This document shows, in pieces, positions 10,037-18,425 of a stretch of 64,000 nt of DNA. Below the pieces are notes generated by a model. That model was not told the DNA's origin. It was given only the letters and a program-made list of their open reading frames with translations, and made no database searches. This DNA is from Microbacteriaceae bacterium (GTDB lineage: Bacteria > Actinomycetota > Actinomycetes > Actinomycetales > Microbacteriaceae): assembly GCA_947452675.1 (NCBI GenBank), contig CANGDL010000001.1, positions 1-64,000 on the forward strand, given 5' to 3'. A program made the translations under genes and the position numbers. Each line of letters opens with the position of its first letter. Position 1 is the first letter of the stretch.

Positions 10037-10847
10037 CCAAGACCTGGCTGAGGCGACCGAAAAAGCCAGCGGTTTCGCAGTCAGCCTAGGTAATTTTGAG
10101 GGGCCATTCGACCTGCTGCTTTCATTAATTTCGAAGCATGAAATGGACATTACCGAGATTTCGCTTAGCAAGGTAACCGATGAATTCATCTCGTACCTGA
10201 AGAGCCTCGACGATGACGAAGAGCTAGACCAAGCCAGTGAATTCCTGGTTATTGCAGCAACATTGCTTGACCTCAAGATTGCCGGTCTATTGCCGAAGGG
10301 CGAAGTAGTTGACGCGGAGGATGTGGCGCTTCTAGAGGCCCGTGACCTGTTGTTCGCGCGTTTGCTGCAATATCGCGCCTTCAAGGAAATCTCGAGCTGG
10401 TTCTCGACGGCACTTCAGATTGAAAGCAACCGCATCCCTCGCGAAGTGCAGATGGAAGAACGATTCCGCAAGCAAAAGCCGGAACTCGTCTGGACTCTTA
10501 GCCTTGCCGAGTTTTACCAGTTGTCCCAAGAGGTGCTGACACCGCGCGAGATTCCATCCGTAGGCTTGACTCACTTGCACGCGCCTAGGGTATCGATTCG
10601 CGAGCAGGCAGCCGAAGTGATTTCGCTTCTCAGAAAGGTCAGTCACCTGACTTTCAGGGATTTGATCGGGTCGGTTAAAGATCGAGGCATTGTCGTTGCT
10701 CGATTCCTGGCTGTTCTGGAACTCTATCGCTTAGCCGCAATCAGCTTCGAGCAGGTATCACCGCTTGGTGACCTGACATTAGCCTGGCGCGCCGAAAACT
10801 TTGATGATGAACAACTAGCCACACTTGGAGCAGACTATGACTCTTGA
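10020..10847 (+). CDS. scpA: Segregation and condensation protein A
   Basis: FEGPFDLLLSLISKHEMDITEISLSKVTDEFISYL signature; GTG start overlapping the parA 3' end. Confidence 0.94.
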   Translation: MAAPHNQDLAEATEKASGFAVSLGNFEGPFDLLLSLISKHEMDITEISLSKVTDEFISYLKSLDDDEELDQASEFLVIAATLLDLKIAGLLPKGEVVDAEDVALLEARDLLFARLLQYRAFKEISSWFSTALQIESNRIPREVQMEERFRKQKPELVWTLSLAEFYQLSQEVLTPREIPSVGLTHLHAPRVSIREQAAEVISLLRKVSHLTFRDLIGSVKDRGIVVARFLAVLELYRLAAISFEQVSPLGDLTLAWRAENFDDEQLATLGADYDS

Positions 10848-11397
10848 TGCCAACACCAGGGGAGCCCTCGAGGCAATCCTGATGATTACCGACGCGCCGG
10901 TTTCACTTGTGGCACTTGCCACTGCACTTGAATGCCCGGTGAAGGAAGTGCGCGACTCAGTATTAGCGCTGAAAGCCGAGTACGAGGGGCAGGATGGCTC
11001 TGCGCCGCGTGGCTTTGAACTTCGCGAAGTTGGTGGCGGGTGGCGAATTTTTGTGCGACAAGAATTCGATTGGGCCGTGCGCATGTTTATCTCAAACGAG
11101 AATCCAACGAAGCTGAGTCAAGCAGCCTTGGAGACTCTTGCTGTGATTGCCTATAAGCAGCCAATTTCTCGAGGTCAGATTGCCTCAATCCGTGCAGTAA
11201 ATGTTGATTCGGTTGTGCGCACGTTGCTCAGCCGCGGTCTCATCACGGAGCTTTACACCGATTCAGAAACCGGTGCCATTAATTACGGAACGAGCGAGCT
11301 CTTGCTAGAACTACTCGGCATCAACTCATTGGATGAGATGCCACTAATTAGCCCATACCTGCCAGATGCGAATAGCAACTTCGATGTCGAACTCTAA
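10837..11397 (+). CDS. scpB: Segregation and condensation protein B
   Basis: LSQAALETLAVIAYKQPISRGQIASIRAVNVDSVVRTLLSRGLI signature; ATG at 10837 (track start 10825). Confidence 0.94.
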   Translation: MTLDANTRGALEAILMITDAPVSLVALATALECPVKEVRDSVLALKAEYEGQDGSAPRGFELREVGGGWRIFVRQEFDWAVRMFISNENPTKLSQAALETLAVIAYKQPISRGQIASIRAVNVDSVVRTLLSRGLITELYTDSETGAINYGTSELLLELLGINSLDEMPLISPYLPDANSNFDVEL

Positions 11398-12202
11398 CGA
11401 TGAAAACGCCTCAGGCGTAAGACTTCAGAAGGTCATGGCTGCAGCTGGCGTGGCATCTCGCCGCGTTTGTGAGGATTACATTACTCAGGGACGCGTGAAG
11501 GTTAATGGAAAACTTGTCACCGAACTTGGCACCCGAATTAACCCGGATGTGGATAAGGTCACAGTCGGTGGCACTCCTATTCAGCTGGACGCCTCCCGCG
11601 TCTACTTAGCCCTTAATAAGCCGTATGGTGTGGTCAGCTCGATGGCCGATGAAAATGGTCGCGGCGACCTAAGTCAGTTTGTGGTGGGCTACGACCGTGT
11701 ATTCAACGTTGGTCGCCTCGATGCAGAAACAACCGGGCTGATCATTATGACCAATGATGGTGAACTGGCACACAAGCTAGCTCACCCAAAGTTCGGTGTC
11801 ACAAAGACATACGTTGCGCGGGTCGAGGGAATCGTTACTCCGGCAACAATTCATAAGCTGCTAAGTGGCTTTGAGCTCGAAGATGGGCTCATCAAGGCTG
11901 ACAAAGCGCACATCGTGGACGTTTCGGGCAATGAGAGTCTGGTTGAGGTTGTCCTGCACTCTGGTCGCAATCGCATTGTGCGCCGCATGTTCGACTTCGT
12001 TGGACACCCGGTGCTAGGCCTGGTACGCCGCCAGTTTGGCCCGATTCAACTTGGTCCACTAAAAGAGGGTCGAGTTCGTGAACTCAGTAAAATAGAGGTT
12101 GGTGCGCTTCTTAAAGCCGCCGAAGGTGGAGTAGAAAGAGCTCCTCGTCCACGAGTCAAGCCAGGTAAGGCGGCTCCGGCAAAGAACAGTAAAAGGCGGT
12201 AG
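11384..12202 (+). CDS. rluB: rRNA large-subunit pseudouridine synthase (RsuA/RluB family)
   Basis: S4 domain then NVGRLDAETTGLIIMTNDGELAHKLAHP and GRNRIVRRMFDFVGHPV; ATG 11384 likely start. Confidence 0.9.
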   Translation: MSNSNDENASGVRLQKVMAAAGVASRRVCEDYITQGRVKVNGKLVTELGTRINPDVDKVTVGGTPIQLDASRVYLALNKPYGVVSSMADENGRGDLSQFVVGYDRVFNVGRLDAETTGLIIMTNDGELAHKLAHPKFGVTKTYVARVEGIVTPATIHKLLSGFELEDGLIKADKAHIVDVSGNESLVEVVLHSGRNRIVRRMFDFVGHPVLGLVRRQFGPIQLGPLKEGRVRELSKIEVGALLKAAEGGVERAPRPRVKPGKAAPAKNSKRR

Positions 12203-12204
12203 TC

Positions 12205-12567
12205 ATGACTCTAAGAGCGATTCGAGGCGCGATCCAACTTGACGTTGATGAGCGCGAGCACCTGCTGAAGTCAACTGCCGAGCTGTTGACGAAGATGTTG
12301 CATGCCAATGACATTGCAAATGGTCAGCTGATTAATATGTTTTTCACTGCAACCCCGGATCTTGTAAGCGAGTTTCCAGCCGTGGCCGCACGCGAACTTG
12401 GATTAGGTGACGTTCCGTTGATGTGTTTTGTCGAGATGGACGTAGCTAAGGCTCTTCCGCGAGTGATTCGCATCATGATCCAGGCGGACCTCGATGTTGC
12501 TCGGGCAGAAGTGCAGCACGTCTACTTGCGCGGAGCTACCGCGCTTCGTCAGGACATCGCACAGTGA
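12205..12567 (+). CDS. aroH: Chorismate mutase, AroH class
   Basis: LRAIRGAIQLD, FFTATPDLVSEFPAVAARELG and HVYLRGATALRQD match the Bacillus AroH-type pattern. Confidence 0.92.
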   Translation: MTLRAIRGAIQLDVDEREHLLKSTAELLTKMLHANDIANGQLINMFFTATPDLVSEFPAVAARELGLGDVPLMCFVEMDVAKALPRVIRIMIQADLDVARAEVQHVYLRGATALRQDIAQ

Positions 12568-13658
12568 CCTCAGAGGCCGTTGCACGCACAAAAGGACCTG
12601 TTCGAATTGTCGGCACAGGGCTACTTGGCACGAGCATCGGCCTAGCGCTAACCAAACTTGGAGTTGAGGTTCTTCTCGAGGACGCCTCACCCGCGAACCT
12701 CAAATTGGCTGCAGATTATGGTGCTGGTCGACCAGCGGAAGCCAGCGACCAACCGAAGGTAATTGTTGTTTGTGTTCCGCCAGACGTCACCTCGGCCGTC
12801 GTTCAAAGAGAGCTTGATGAATTTCCTAAAGCAGTAGTCACGGATGTCGCGAGCGTGAAATCGCAAGTGCTCGAAGAGCTTCGAGATTGCTCCGCTGATT
12901 TAACTCGCTATGTTGGCTCTCACCCGATGGCGGGTCGAGAACGCGGGGGAGCCATATCTGGCCGCGCAGATCTATTTGTCGGCCGCCCTTGGGTCATTTC
13001 GGCTGCCCCAGAAAGCTCTCTTGCCGCTATCGCCGCCGTCGAGGACCTAGCGATTGATCTCGGTTCAGCACCGCTCAAGGTGTCAGCTAACGAGCATGAT
13101 CGTGCTGTGGCACTTGTTTCACACGTGCCGCAACTCGTCGCAAGCCTTCTTGCGGCGCGCTTGATTGCTGCTGAGGGGTCAGATGTGTCGCTTGCCGGCC
13201 AGGGGCTTCGCGATACCACTCGCATCGCTGCAAGCGACCCAAAACTTTGGACTCAAATCTTGGCGGCGAATTCCTCTGAAGTAGCGCCTGTGCTTAAGGC
13301 TTTCGAAGCAGATGTGCATGCTGTAGTTGAATCACTTGAGAACCTTGGCATGCCAGGTTCGCTGGCTCAGATAAGCCGAGCGCTTGAAGCCGGAAACCGT
13401 GGGATCGAGCGAATCCCCGGAAAACATGGCACCAAGCAGACGACTTATGCGCAGGTCATCGTAATGATTGCCGACAAGCCAGGAGAGCTGGGTCGTCTTT
13501 TCAACGAGGTCGGCGATGTGGGCGTAAACATCGAAGAGCTAAAACTTGAACATTCGCCAAGCTCGCCGATCGGTTTAGTTGAGCTCTATGTCCTCCCTGC
13601 GGTTGAAAAGAAATTAATCACCGACCTTGAATCTCGTGGCTGGAAAATTGCCGGATGA
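12564..13658 (+). CDS. tyrA: Prephenate dehydrogenase with C-terminal ACT domain
   Basis: VGTGLLGTSIGLAL nucleotide-binding motif; SHPMAGRERGG; C-terminal MIADKPGELGRLFNEVGDVGVNIEEL ACT-like. Confidence 0.92.
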   Translation: MTSEAVARTKGPVRIVGTGLLGTSIGLALTKLGVEVLLEDASPANLKLAADYGAGRPAEASDQPKVIVVCVPPDVTSAVVQRELDEFPKAVVTDVASVKSQVLEELRDCSADLTRYVGSHPMAGRERGGAISGRADLFVGRPWVISAAPESSLAAIAAVEDLAIDLGSAPLKVSANEHDRAVALVSHVPQLVASLLAARLIAAEGSDVSLAGQGLRDTTRIAASDPKLWTQILAANSSEVAPVLKAFEADVHAVVESLENLGMPGSLAQISRALEAGNRGIERIPGKHGTKQTTYAQVIVMIADKPGELGRLFNEVGDVGVNIEELKLEHSPSSPIGLVELYVLPAVEKKLITDLESRGWKIAG

Positions 13659-14335
13659 GTCAATTTCTCGTTGCGATTGATGGTCCCGCAGGATCGGGTA
13701 AATCGAGTGTCTCCAAGCAGGTTGCTCGTGAACTGGGTTTTGGTTACCTCGACACCGGAGCTGCCTATCGAGCACTAGCTTGGTCCGTGCAGAATCTTGA
13801 AAACTTTGGTCTGGAGCTTCTGCCTGCAAAAGACTTGGCGGCAGATTTCGACTACAAGATATCGCTGGACCCAGATGATTATTGGGTTCGTGTTGGAAAC
13901 CACGAACTAACCGCCGCCATTCGCACGAGCGAAGTTGCCGAATCCGTTTCTTCCGTTGCCCGCATCCCAGAGGTTCGAGTCTTCATGAAAGATTTGACCC
14001 GTGACCTCGTTGCCAAGTCTTCCTATCCGGGAGTTGTGGTCGAGGGGCGAGACATCACGACCGTCGTTGCACCTGACGCAGAAATAAAAATTCTCCTAAC
14101 TGCCAGTGAAGCGGTTAGACTTAAGAGACGCTCAGCGGAGCTTTCCGAAGCCACCGCTGCAAGCGTCAAGCGTCAAGTTTCAGAACGTGACGCCAGCGAC
14201 TCAAAGGTCGTTGACTTTATGACTCCCGCACCGGGTGTCCAACTCGTGGATTCTTCTGATCTCAATTTTGAACAGACAGTTAATGCTGTCGTTTCATTGA
14301 TTGAGCAGTCTGGGTCTACTAAGGAATCCAAATGA
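13655..14335 (+). CDS. cmk: Cytidylate kinase
   Basis: [37 protein letters not shown]. Confidence 0.95.
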   Translation: MSQFLVAIDGPAGSGKSSVSKQVARELGFGYLDTGAAYRALAWSVQNLENFGLELLPAKDLAADFDYKISLDPDDYWVRVGNHELTAAIRTSEVAESVSSVARIPEVRVFMKDLTRDLVAKSSYPGVVVEGRDITTVVAPDAEIKILLTASEAVRLKRRSAELSEATAASVKRQVSERDASDSKVVDFMTPAPGVQLVDSSDLNFEQTVNAVVSLIEQSGSTKESK

Positions 14336-15882
14336 TTGAAGAAGAATTCGACGACCTAGATGGCGACGAAGTCGAAGTTGAGTACGTAGCCATTGATCCG
14401 GCTGATAAAGACTTCATTGAGCGACTCAAGAACATGAGCACCGATGAAGAAGAGAACCGCGCTCGAATTTTGCGCTCGGGTCTTGAAGACTATGACCTCG
14501 AAGACGATGACTTTGAACTCATCGAGAGTGAACTCGACTTCTCAGATGGCCCCGTCTACCTACCGGCGTTGCCAGTTTTGGCGATCGTGGGGCGACCAAA
14601 CGTTGGAAAGTCAGCGCTGGTAAACCGAATTCTCGGACGACGTGAAGCCGTAGTCGAAGATAAGCCTGGTGTAACCCGCGACAGAGTGTCATACAAGGCC
14701 GAATGGAATGAACGAAAATTCACTCTCGTAGACACTGGTGGCTGGGAGCCCGACGCCAAAGGCATTGATAAGTCGGTTGCTCTGCAGGCTGAAATCGCCA
14801 TTGAGCTTTCGGATGCTGTGCTTTTCGTTGTAGACGCTATGGTTGGTGCCACAGGATCCGATGAGCGAGTCGTAAAGTTGCTTCGCGCTTCAGGCAAGCC
14901 CGTGATCCTTGTTGCCAACAAGATCGATGACGCGCGCCAGGAACCAGAAGCCGCAGCTCTTTGGTCGCTTGGTCTAGGTGAACCTCACCCGGTCTCAGCG
15001 GTGCACGGTAGGGGCGTAGCCGACCTGTTGGATGCAGCAATGGCTGTATTACCAAAGGTCTCTGGTGTCGCCAAGGAAGAATTCGGCGGACCTCGTCGAG
15101 TGGCGCTAATTGGGCGTCCTAACGTCGGTAAGTCTTCACTCTTGAACAAGGCTGTTGGCTCGGAACGTGCCGTGGTCAACGACCTCGCCGGTACAACCCG
15201 CGATCCAATTGATGAGCAGGTAGAACTTGGCGGTAAGGTTTGGCGCTTCGTCGATACCGCAGGAATTCGCCGCCGTCTTCACCTGGCCCAAGGCGCGGAC
15301 TTCTATGCTTCTCTCCGCACCGCTGCAGCGCTCGAACGCGCCGAAGTTGCCGTCGTTCTGTTTGACGTTACTCAGCCTATTAGCGAGGCAGACATTCGAA
15401 TTGTTGACATGGCTCTTGAATCGGGCCGAGCGCTCGTGCTTGCATTCAACAAGTGGGATGAACTTGATGACGAACGTCGTCGCTACCTTGAGCGTGAGAT
15501 CGAGCAGGACCTAGCGCACGTCGACTGGGCGCCTAGGGTAAACATCTCGGCAAAGACCGGCCGCCACCTTGAAAAACTCGTACCTGCATTGGAAGTTGCC
15601 CTCGACTCATGGGATCAGAGAATTCCAACTGGAAAGCTGAATGCCTTCATCCAGGAACTGACCATGGAGACACCTCACCCGGTTCGCGGCGGAAAGCAGC
15701 CTCGAATCCTGTTTGCAACTCAGGCCGGTAGCCGACCACCTAAGTTTGTTCTTTTCACTACCGGTTTCCTAGATCCTGGTTACCGTCGTTTCATTCAACG
15801 TCGCCTTCGTGAGACTTACGGTTTCGAAGGAACCCCGATTGAGGTTGGAATGCGTGTGCGCGAAAAGCGCAAGCGCACCTAA
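14332..15882 (+). CDS. der: Ribosome biogenesis GTPase Der (EngA) with acidic N-terminal extension
   Basis: Two GTPase domains: [18 protein letters not shown] and [20 protein letters not shown]-like C-terminus. Confidence 0.96.
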   Translation: MIEEEFDDLDGDEVEVEYVAIDPADKDFIERLKNMSTDEEENRARILRSGLEDYDLEDDDFELIESELDFSDGPVYLPALPVLAIVGRPNVGKSALVNRILGRREAVVEDKPGVTRDRVSYKAEWNERKFTLVDTGGWEPDAKGIDKSVALQAEIAIELSDAVLFVVDAMVGATGSDERVVKLLRASGKPVILVANKIDDARQEPEAAALWSLGLGEPHPVSAVHGRGVADLLDAAMAVLPKVSGVAKEEFGGPRRVALIGRPNVGKSSLLNKAVGSERAVVNDLAGTTRDPIDEQVELGGKVWRFVDTAGIRRRLHLAQGADFYASLRTAAALERAEVAVVLFDVTQPISEADIRIVDMALESGRALVLAFNKWDELDDERRRYLEREIEQDLAHVDWAPRVNISAKTGRHLEKLVPALEVALDSWDQRIPTGKLNAFIQELTMETPHPVRGGKQPRILFATQAGSRPPKFVLFTTGFLDPGYRRFIQRRLRETYGFEGTPIEVGMRVREKRKRT

Positions 15883-15900
15883 GCCAGTAGTATCAGCAAT

Positions 15901-16497
15901 ATGGCCACCCAAATGAACCTGAGCATCAGGCAGCAGTTTTTCACTGTGCCTAACTTGCTCAGCATGCTTCGCCTGGCCCTGGTTCCGGTGTTCCTGGTTC
16001 TGCTAATCAACGAGAAGTTCATTCTGGCTATTTGCACATTGGCGCTGGCTAGCTTGACCGATTTTCTTGACGGCTACTTGGCTCGCAGGTGGAATCAAAT
16101 TACTCGACTTGGGCAACTTTTGGATCCTGCCGCCGATCGACTCTACATATTCTCGACCTTGGTTGGTTTGGCCTTCATCGGCCAGATTCCTACCTGGATT
16201 GTTGTCGTGATTTTCGCCAGGGACGCCATGCTCGCGGTTGCGTATGTGGTGTTGGCCAATTTTGGTTTTGGGCCGCTGCCGGTGCATTATTTGGGCAAAA
16301 CAGCTACGTTTGCATTGCTTTACTCCTTCCCGTTGCTTCTGATGGCGAAAATTTGGACCACGGCAGCGCCAGCACTCATGCCATTGGCCTGGGCATTTGC
16401 TTTATGGGGTGTAGGCCTGTATTGGTGGGCAGGTTTCGTTTATTTACGTCAGGTTCGTGAAGTGGTTAAAAACAACCCTCAGGATTCACTAGGCTAG
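15901..16497 (+). CDS. CDP-alcohol phosphatidyltransferase family protein (PgsA-like)
   Basis: SLTDFLDGYLARRWNQITRLGQLLDPAADR matches the CDP-OH-P transferase signature; multiple TM segments. Confidence 0.9.
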   Translation: MATQMNLSIRQQFFTVPNLLSMLRLALVPVFLVLLINEKFILAICTLALASLTDFLDGYLARRWNQITRLGQLLDPAADRLYIFSTLVGLAFIGQIPTWIVVVIFARDAMLAVAYVVLANFGFGPLPVHYLGKTATFALLYSFPLLLMAKIWTTAAPALMPLAWAFALWGVGLYWWAGFVYLRQVREVVKNNPQDSLG

Positions 16498-16520
16498 AAG
16501 TCTAAATAGGAGTGGGGTGA

Positions 16521-16976
16521 ATGATGGATTTTGCAGATTCGAACGCAGCTGGGGCGCCAGATGAGGTTCAATCAACCTTGCGTTTTAGCGAAGACTTGCT
16601 TGCTGAATTCGGCTCAGACCTGAGCCGCGAAGAGCAGCTCGCCATTGAAGCACTTCCGTCGGGAAGCGCACTCCTGATCGTAAAGAGAGGCCCAAACGCA
16701 GGGGCCAGATTCTTGCTTGACCAAGACTTGACATCTGTTGGGCGACACCCAAATGCCGACATTTTCTTGGATGATGTGACTGTTTCGCGTCGTCACGCAG
16801 AGTTTGCTCGAGAGGGCAGCAAATTCACCGTTCGTGACTTGGCATCGCTAAACGGAACGTATTTCGACGGAGCCCGCATCGACGTGGTTCACGTCACAGA
16901 TGGCTCTGAGGTTCAGATTGGCAAGTTTCGCCTAACTTTCTTCGCGTCGCGCGCCGATTCGCCGCAGGGGGCCTAA
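16521..16976 (+). CDS. FHA domain protein (GarA/OdhI-like)
   Basis: SVGRHPNADIFLDDVTVSRRHAEF...DLASLNGTYFDG FHA motif; N-terminal tail with VQSTLRF; followed by a MerR regulator. Confidence 0.88.
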   Translation: MMDFADSNAAGAPDEVQSTLRFSEDLLAEFGSDLSREEQLAIEALPSGSALLIVKRGPNAGARFLLDQDLTSVGRHPNADIFLDDVTVSRRHAEFAREGSKFTVRDLASLNGTYFDGARIDVVHVTDGSEVQIGKFRLTFFASRADSPQGA

Positions 16977-17680
16977 TGGCCGCGGCAACAGCAGCGAACC
17001 TCTTTGAGGCGCGCCAATCAAAGCTTTTCAATATCGGCCATGTGCTAGCCGAACTTAACAAGGATTTCCAAGACCTAAGCCCATCGAAGCTTCGTTTTCT
17101 TGAAGAGCAGGGCCTTGTCTCTCCGCAGAGAACTACGTCAGGCTACCGAAAGTTCACTCAGCTTGACATTGAGCGAATTCGCATCGTCCTCGAATTGCAG
17201 CGCGACCAGTACCTCCCTTTGAAGGTGATTCGGGCATACCTGGCCGACCTAGATGAGGGCAAGCAACCGAGTTTGCCAAGCGGCGCCTCGGTAAACCCTC
17301 AACATTTGCGCCAGGCTCGAACCAAATCATTCAGCAAGATTGAGCTAACTGCGGAAACTGCAATCACGGATGCCCTGATTGCCGAAGCTCAAGATGTGAA
17401 CCTCATCGGTTCGGAACCATTCGATTCAAAGGATGTGGAAATCGCTCGCGCGATTGTTCACTTGCAGCGATTTGGCATCGCACCGCGTCACCTGCGTGGC
17501 TTGAAAGCCTCGGCGGATCGAGAGATTGGGATCATTGAGGGTGTCGTAGCGCCGGTCTTGAGCAAGAATGACACAGCAAACCGCTCGAGAGCCGCTCATT
17601 ACGCCGCTGAAATTGAGAATCAATTTGCCAGCATCCGCGCCGAGCTCATTCGCTCGGTTATTGGCAAAATCGACGCTTAA
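16976..17680 (+). CDS. MerR family regulator (FtsR/Rv1828-like)
   Basis: MerR HTH: NIGHVLAELNKDFQDLSPSKLRFLEEQGLVSPQRTTSGYRKFTQLDIERIRIV; next to the FHA gene as in mycobacteria/corynebacteria. Confidence 0.85.
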   Translation: MAAATAANLFEARQSKLFNIGHVLAELNKDFQDLSPSKLRFLEEQGLVSPQRTTSGYRKFTQLDIERIRIVLELQRDQYLPLKVIRAYLADLDEGKQPSLPSGASVNPQHLRQARTKSFSKIELTAETAITDALIAEAQDVNLIGSEPFDSKDVEIARAIVHLQRFGIAPRHLRGLKASADREIGIIEGVVAPVLSKNDTANRSRAAHYAAEIENQFASIRAELIRSVIGKIDA

Positions 17681-17795
17681 AAACCGCTTCAGGCGGCGCG
17701 ACACGCCGTAACCGAAAATTAACCTTGATAAGTGCTCTTTAGCTACAACAATTAAACCTGTACTTGAACGTTGGACTTAGCTGAAAGGAGCCGAC

Positions 17796-18344
17796 ATGGA
17801 CACCCCTCGTGACGGCGACGAAGCCAGCTATTCTCGCGGAATGTTGTTCACCGATGGTTTGCCATCGAACGACCCTAATGTTGGTTACCGCGGAACGTCA
17901 GCGGCAACTGCCTGCGGCATTACCTACCGCCAACTAGATTATTGGGACCGCACCGGGCTAGTTCAACCAAGCGTCCGTGGAGCTCATGGTTCAGGCTCAC
18001 AGCGCCTCTATGCATTCCGAGACATCTTGGTTCTAAAACTTGTCAAGCGACTTCTCGACACCGGCGTATCGCTCCAGCAGATTCGCATCGCCGTAGATCA
18101 GCTACGAGCCGCCGGCATCAACGATTTGGCATCAATCACGCTTATGTCTGATGGCGCTCGCGTTTACCTCTGCACCACCCAGGATGAAGTCATGGACCTC
18201 CTAGGTCGCGGGCAAGGTGTCTTCGGAATTGCAATCGGTCGTGTTCTGCGCGAAGTCGAGGCAAGTTTGGTCAACATGAAGGAAAGTCACGTTGACGACA
18301 TGGATGAACTGGCCGCTCGCCGCATCAATCGCAAGGCCGTCTAA
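17796..18344 (+). CDS. MerR family transcriptional regulator (Rv1830-like)
   Basis: GITYRQLDYWDRTGLVQPSVRGAHGSGSQRLYAFRDILVLKLVKRLLDTGVSLQQIR; SD AAAGGAG. Confidence 0.87.
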   Translation: MDTPRDGDEASYSRGMLFTDGLPSNDPNVGYRGTSAATACGITYRQLDYWDRTGLVQPSVRGAHGSGSQRLYAFRDILVLKLVKRLLDTGVSLQQIRIAVDQLRAAGINDLASITLMSDGARVYLCTTQDEVMDLLGRGQGVFGIAIGRVLREVEASLVNMKESHVDDMDELAARRINRKAV

Positions 18345-18410
18345 CCACGCCCAAAGCGTAACCCCGCGTTACATCTATGTTTCCGACCCGTCCCCGAAGC
18401 ATTTTTTCGG

Positions 18411-18425
18411 TAGAATTACCTAATG
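18411..18425 (+). promoter_or_regulatory. Candidate -10 element for leaderless pyc transcript
   Basis: TAGAAT at 18411-18416 lies 7 nt before the pyc ATG (18423) and no SD is visible. Confidence 0.45.
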
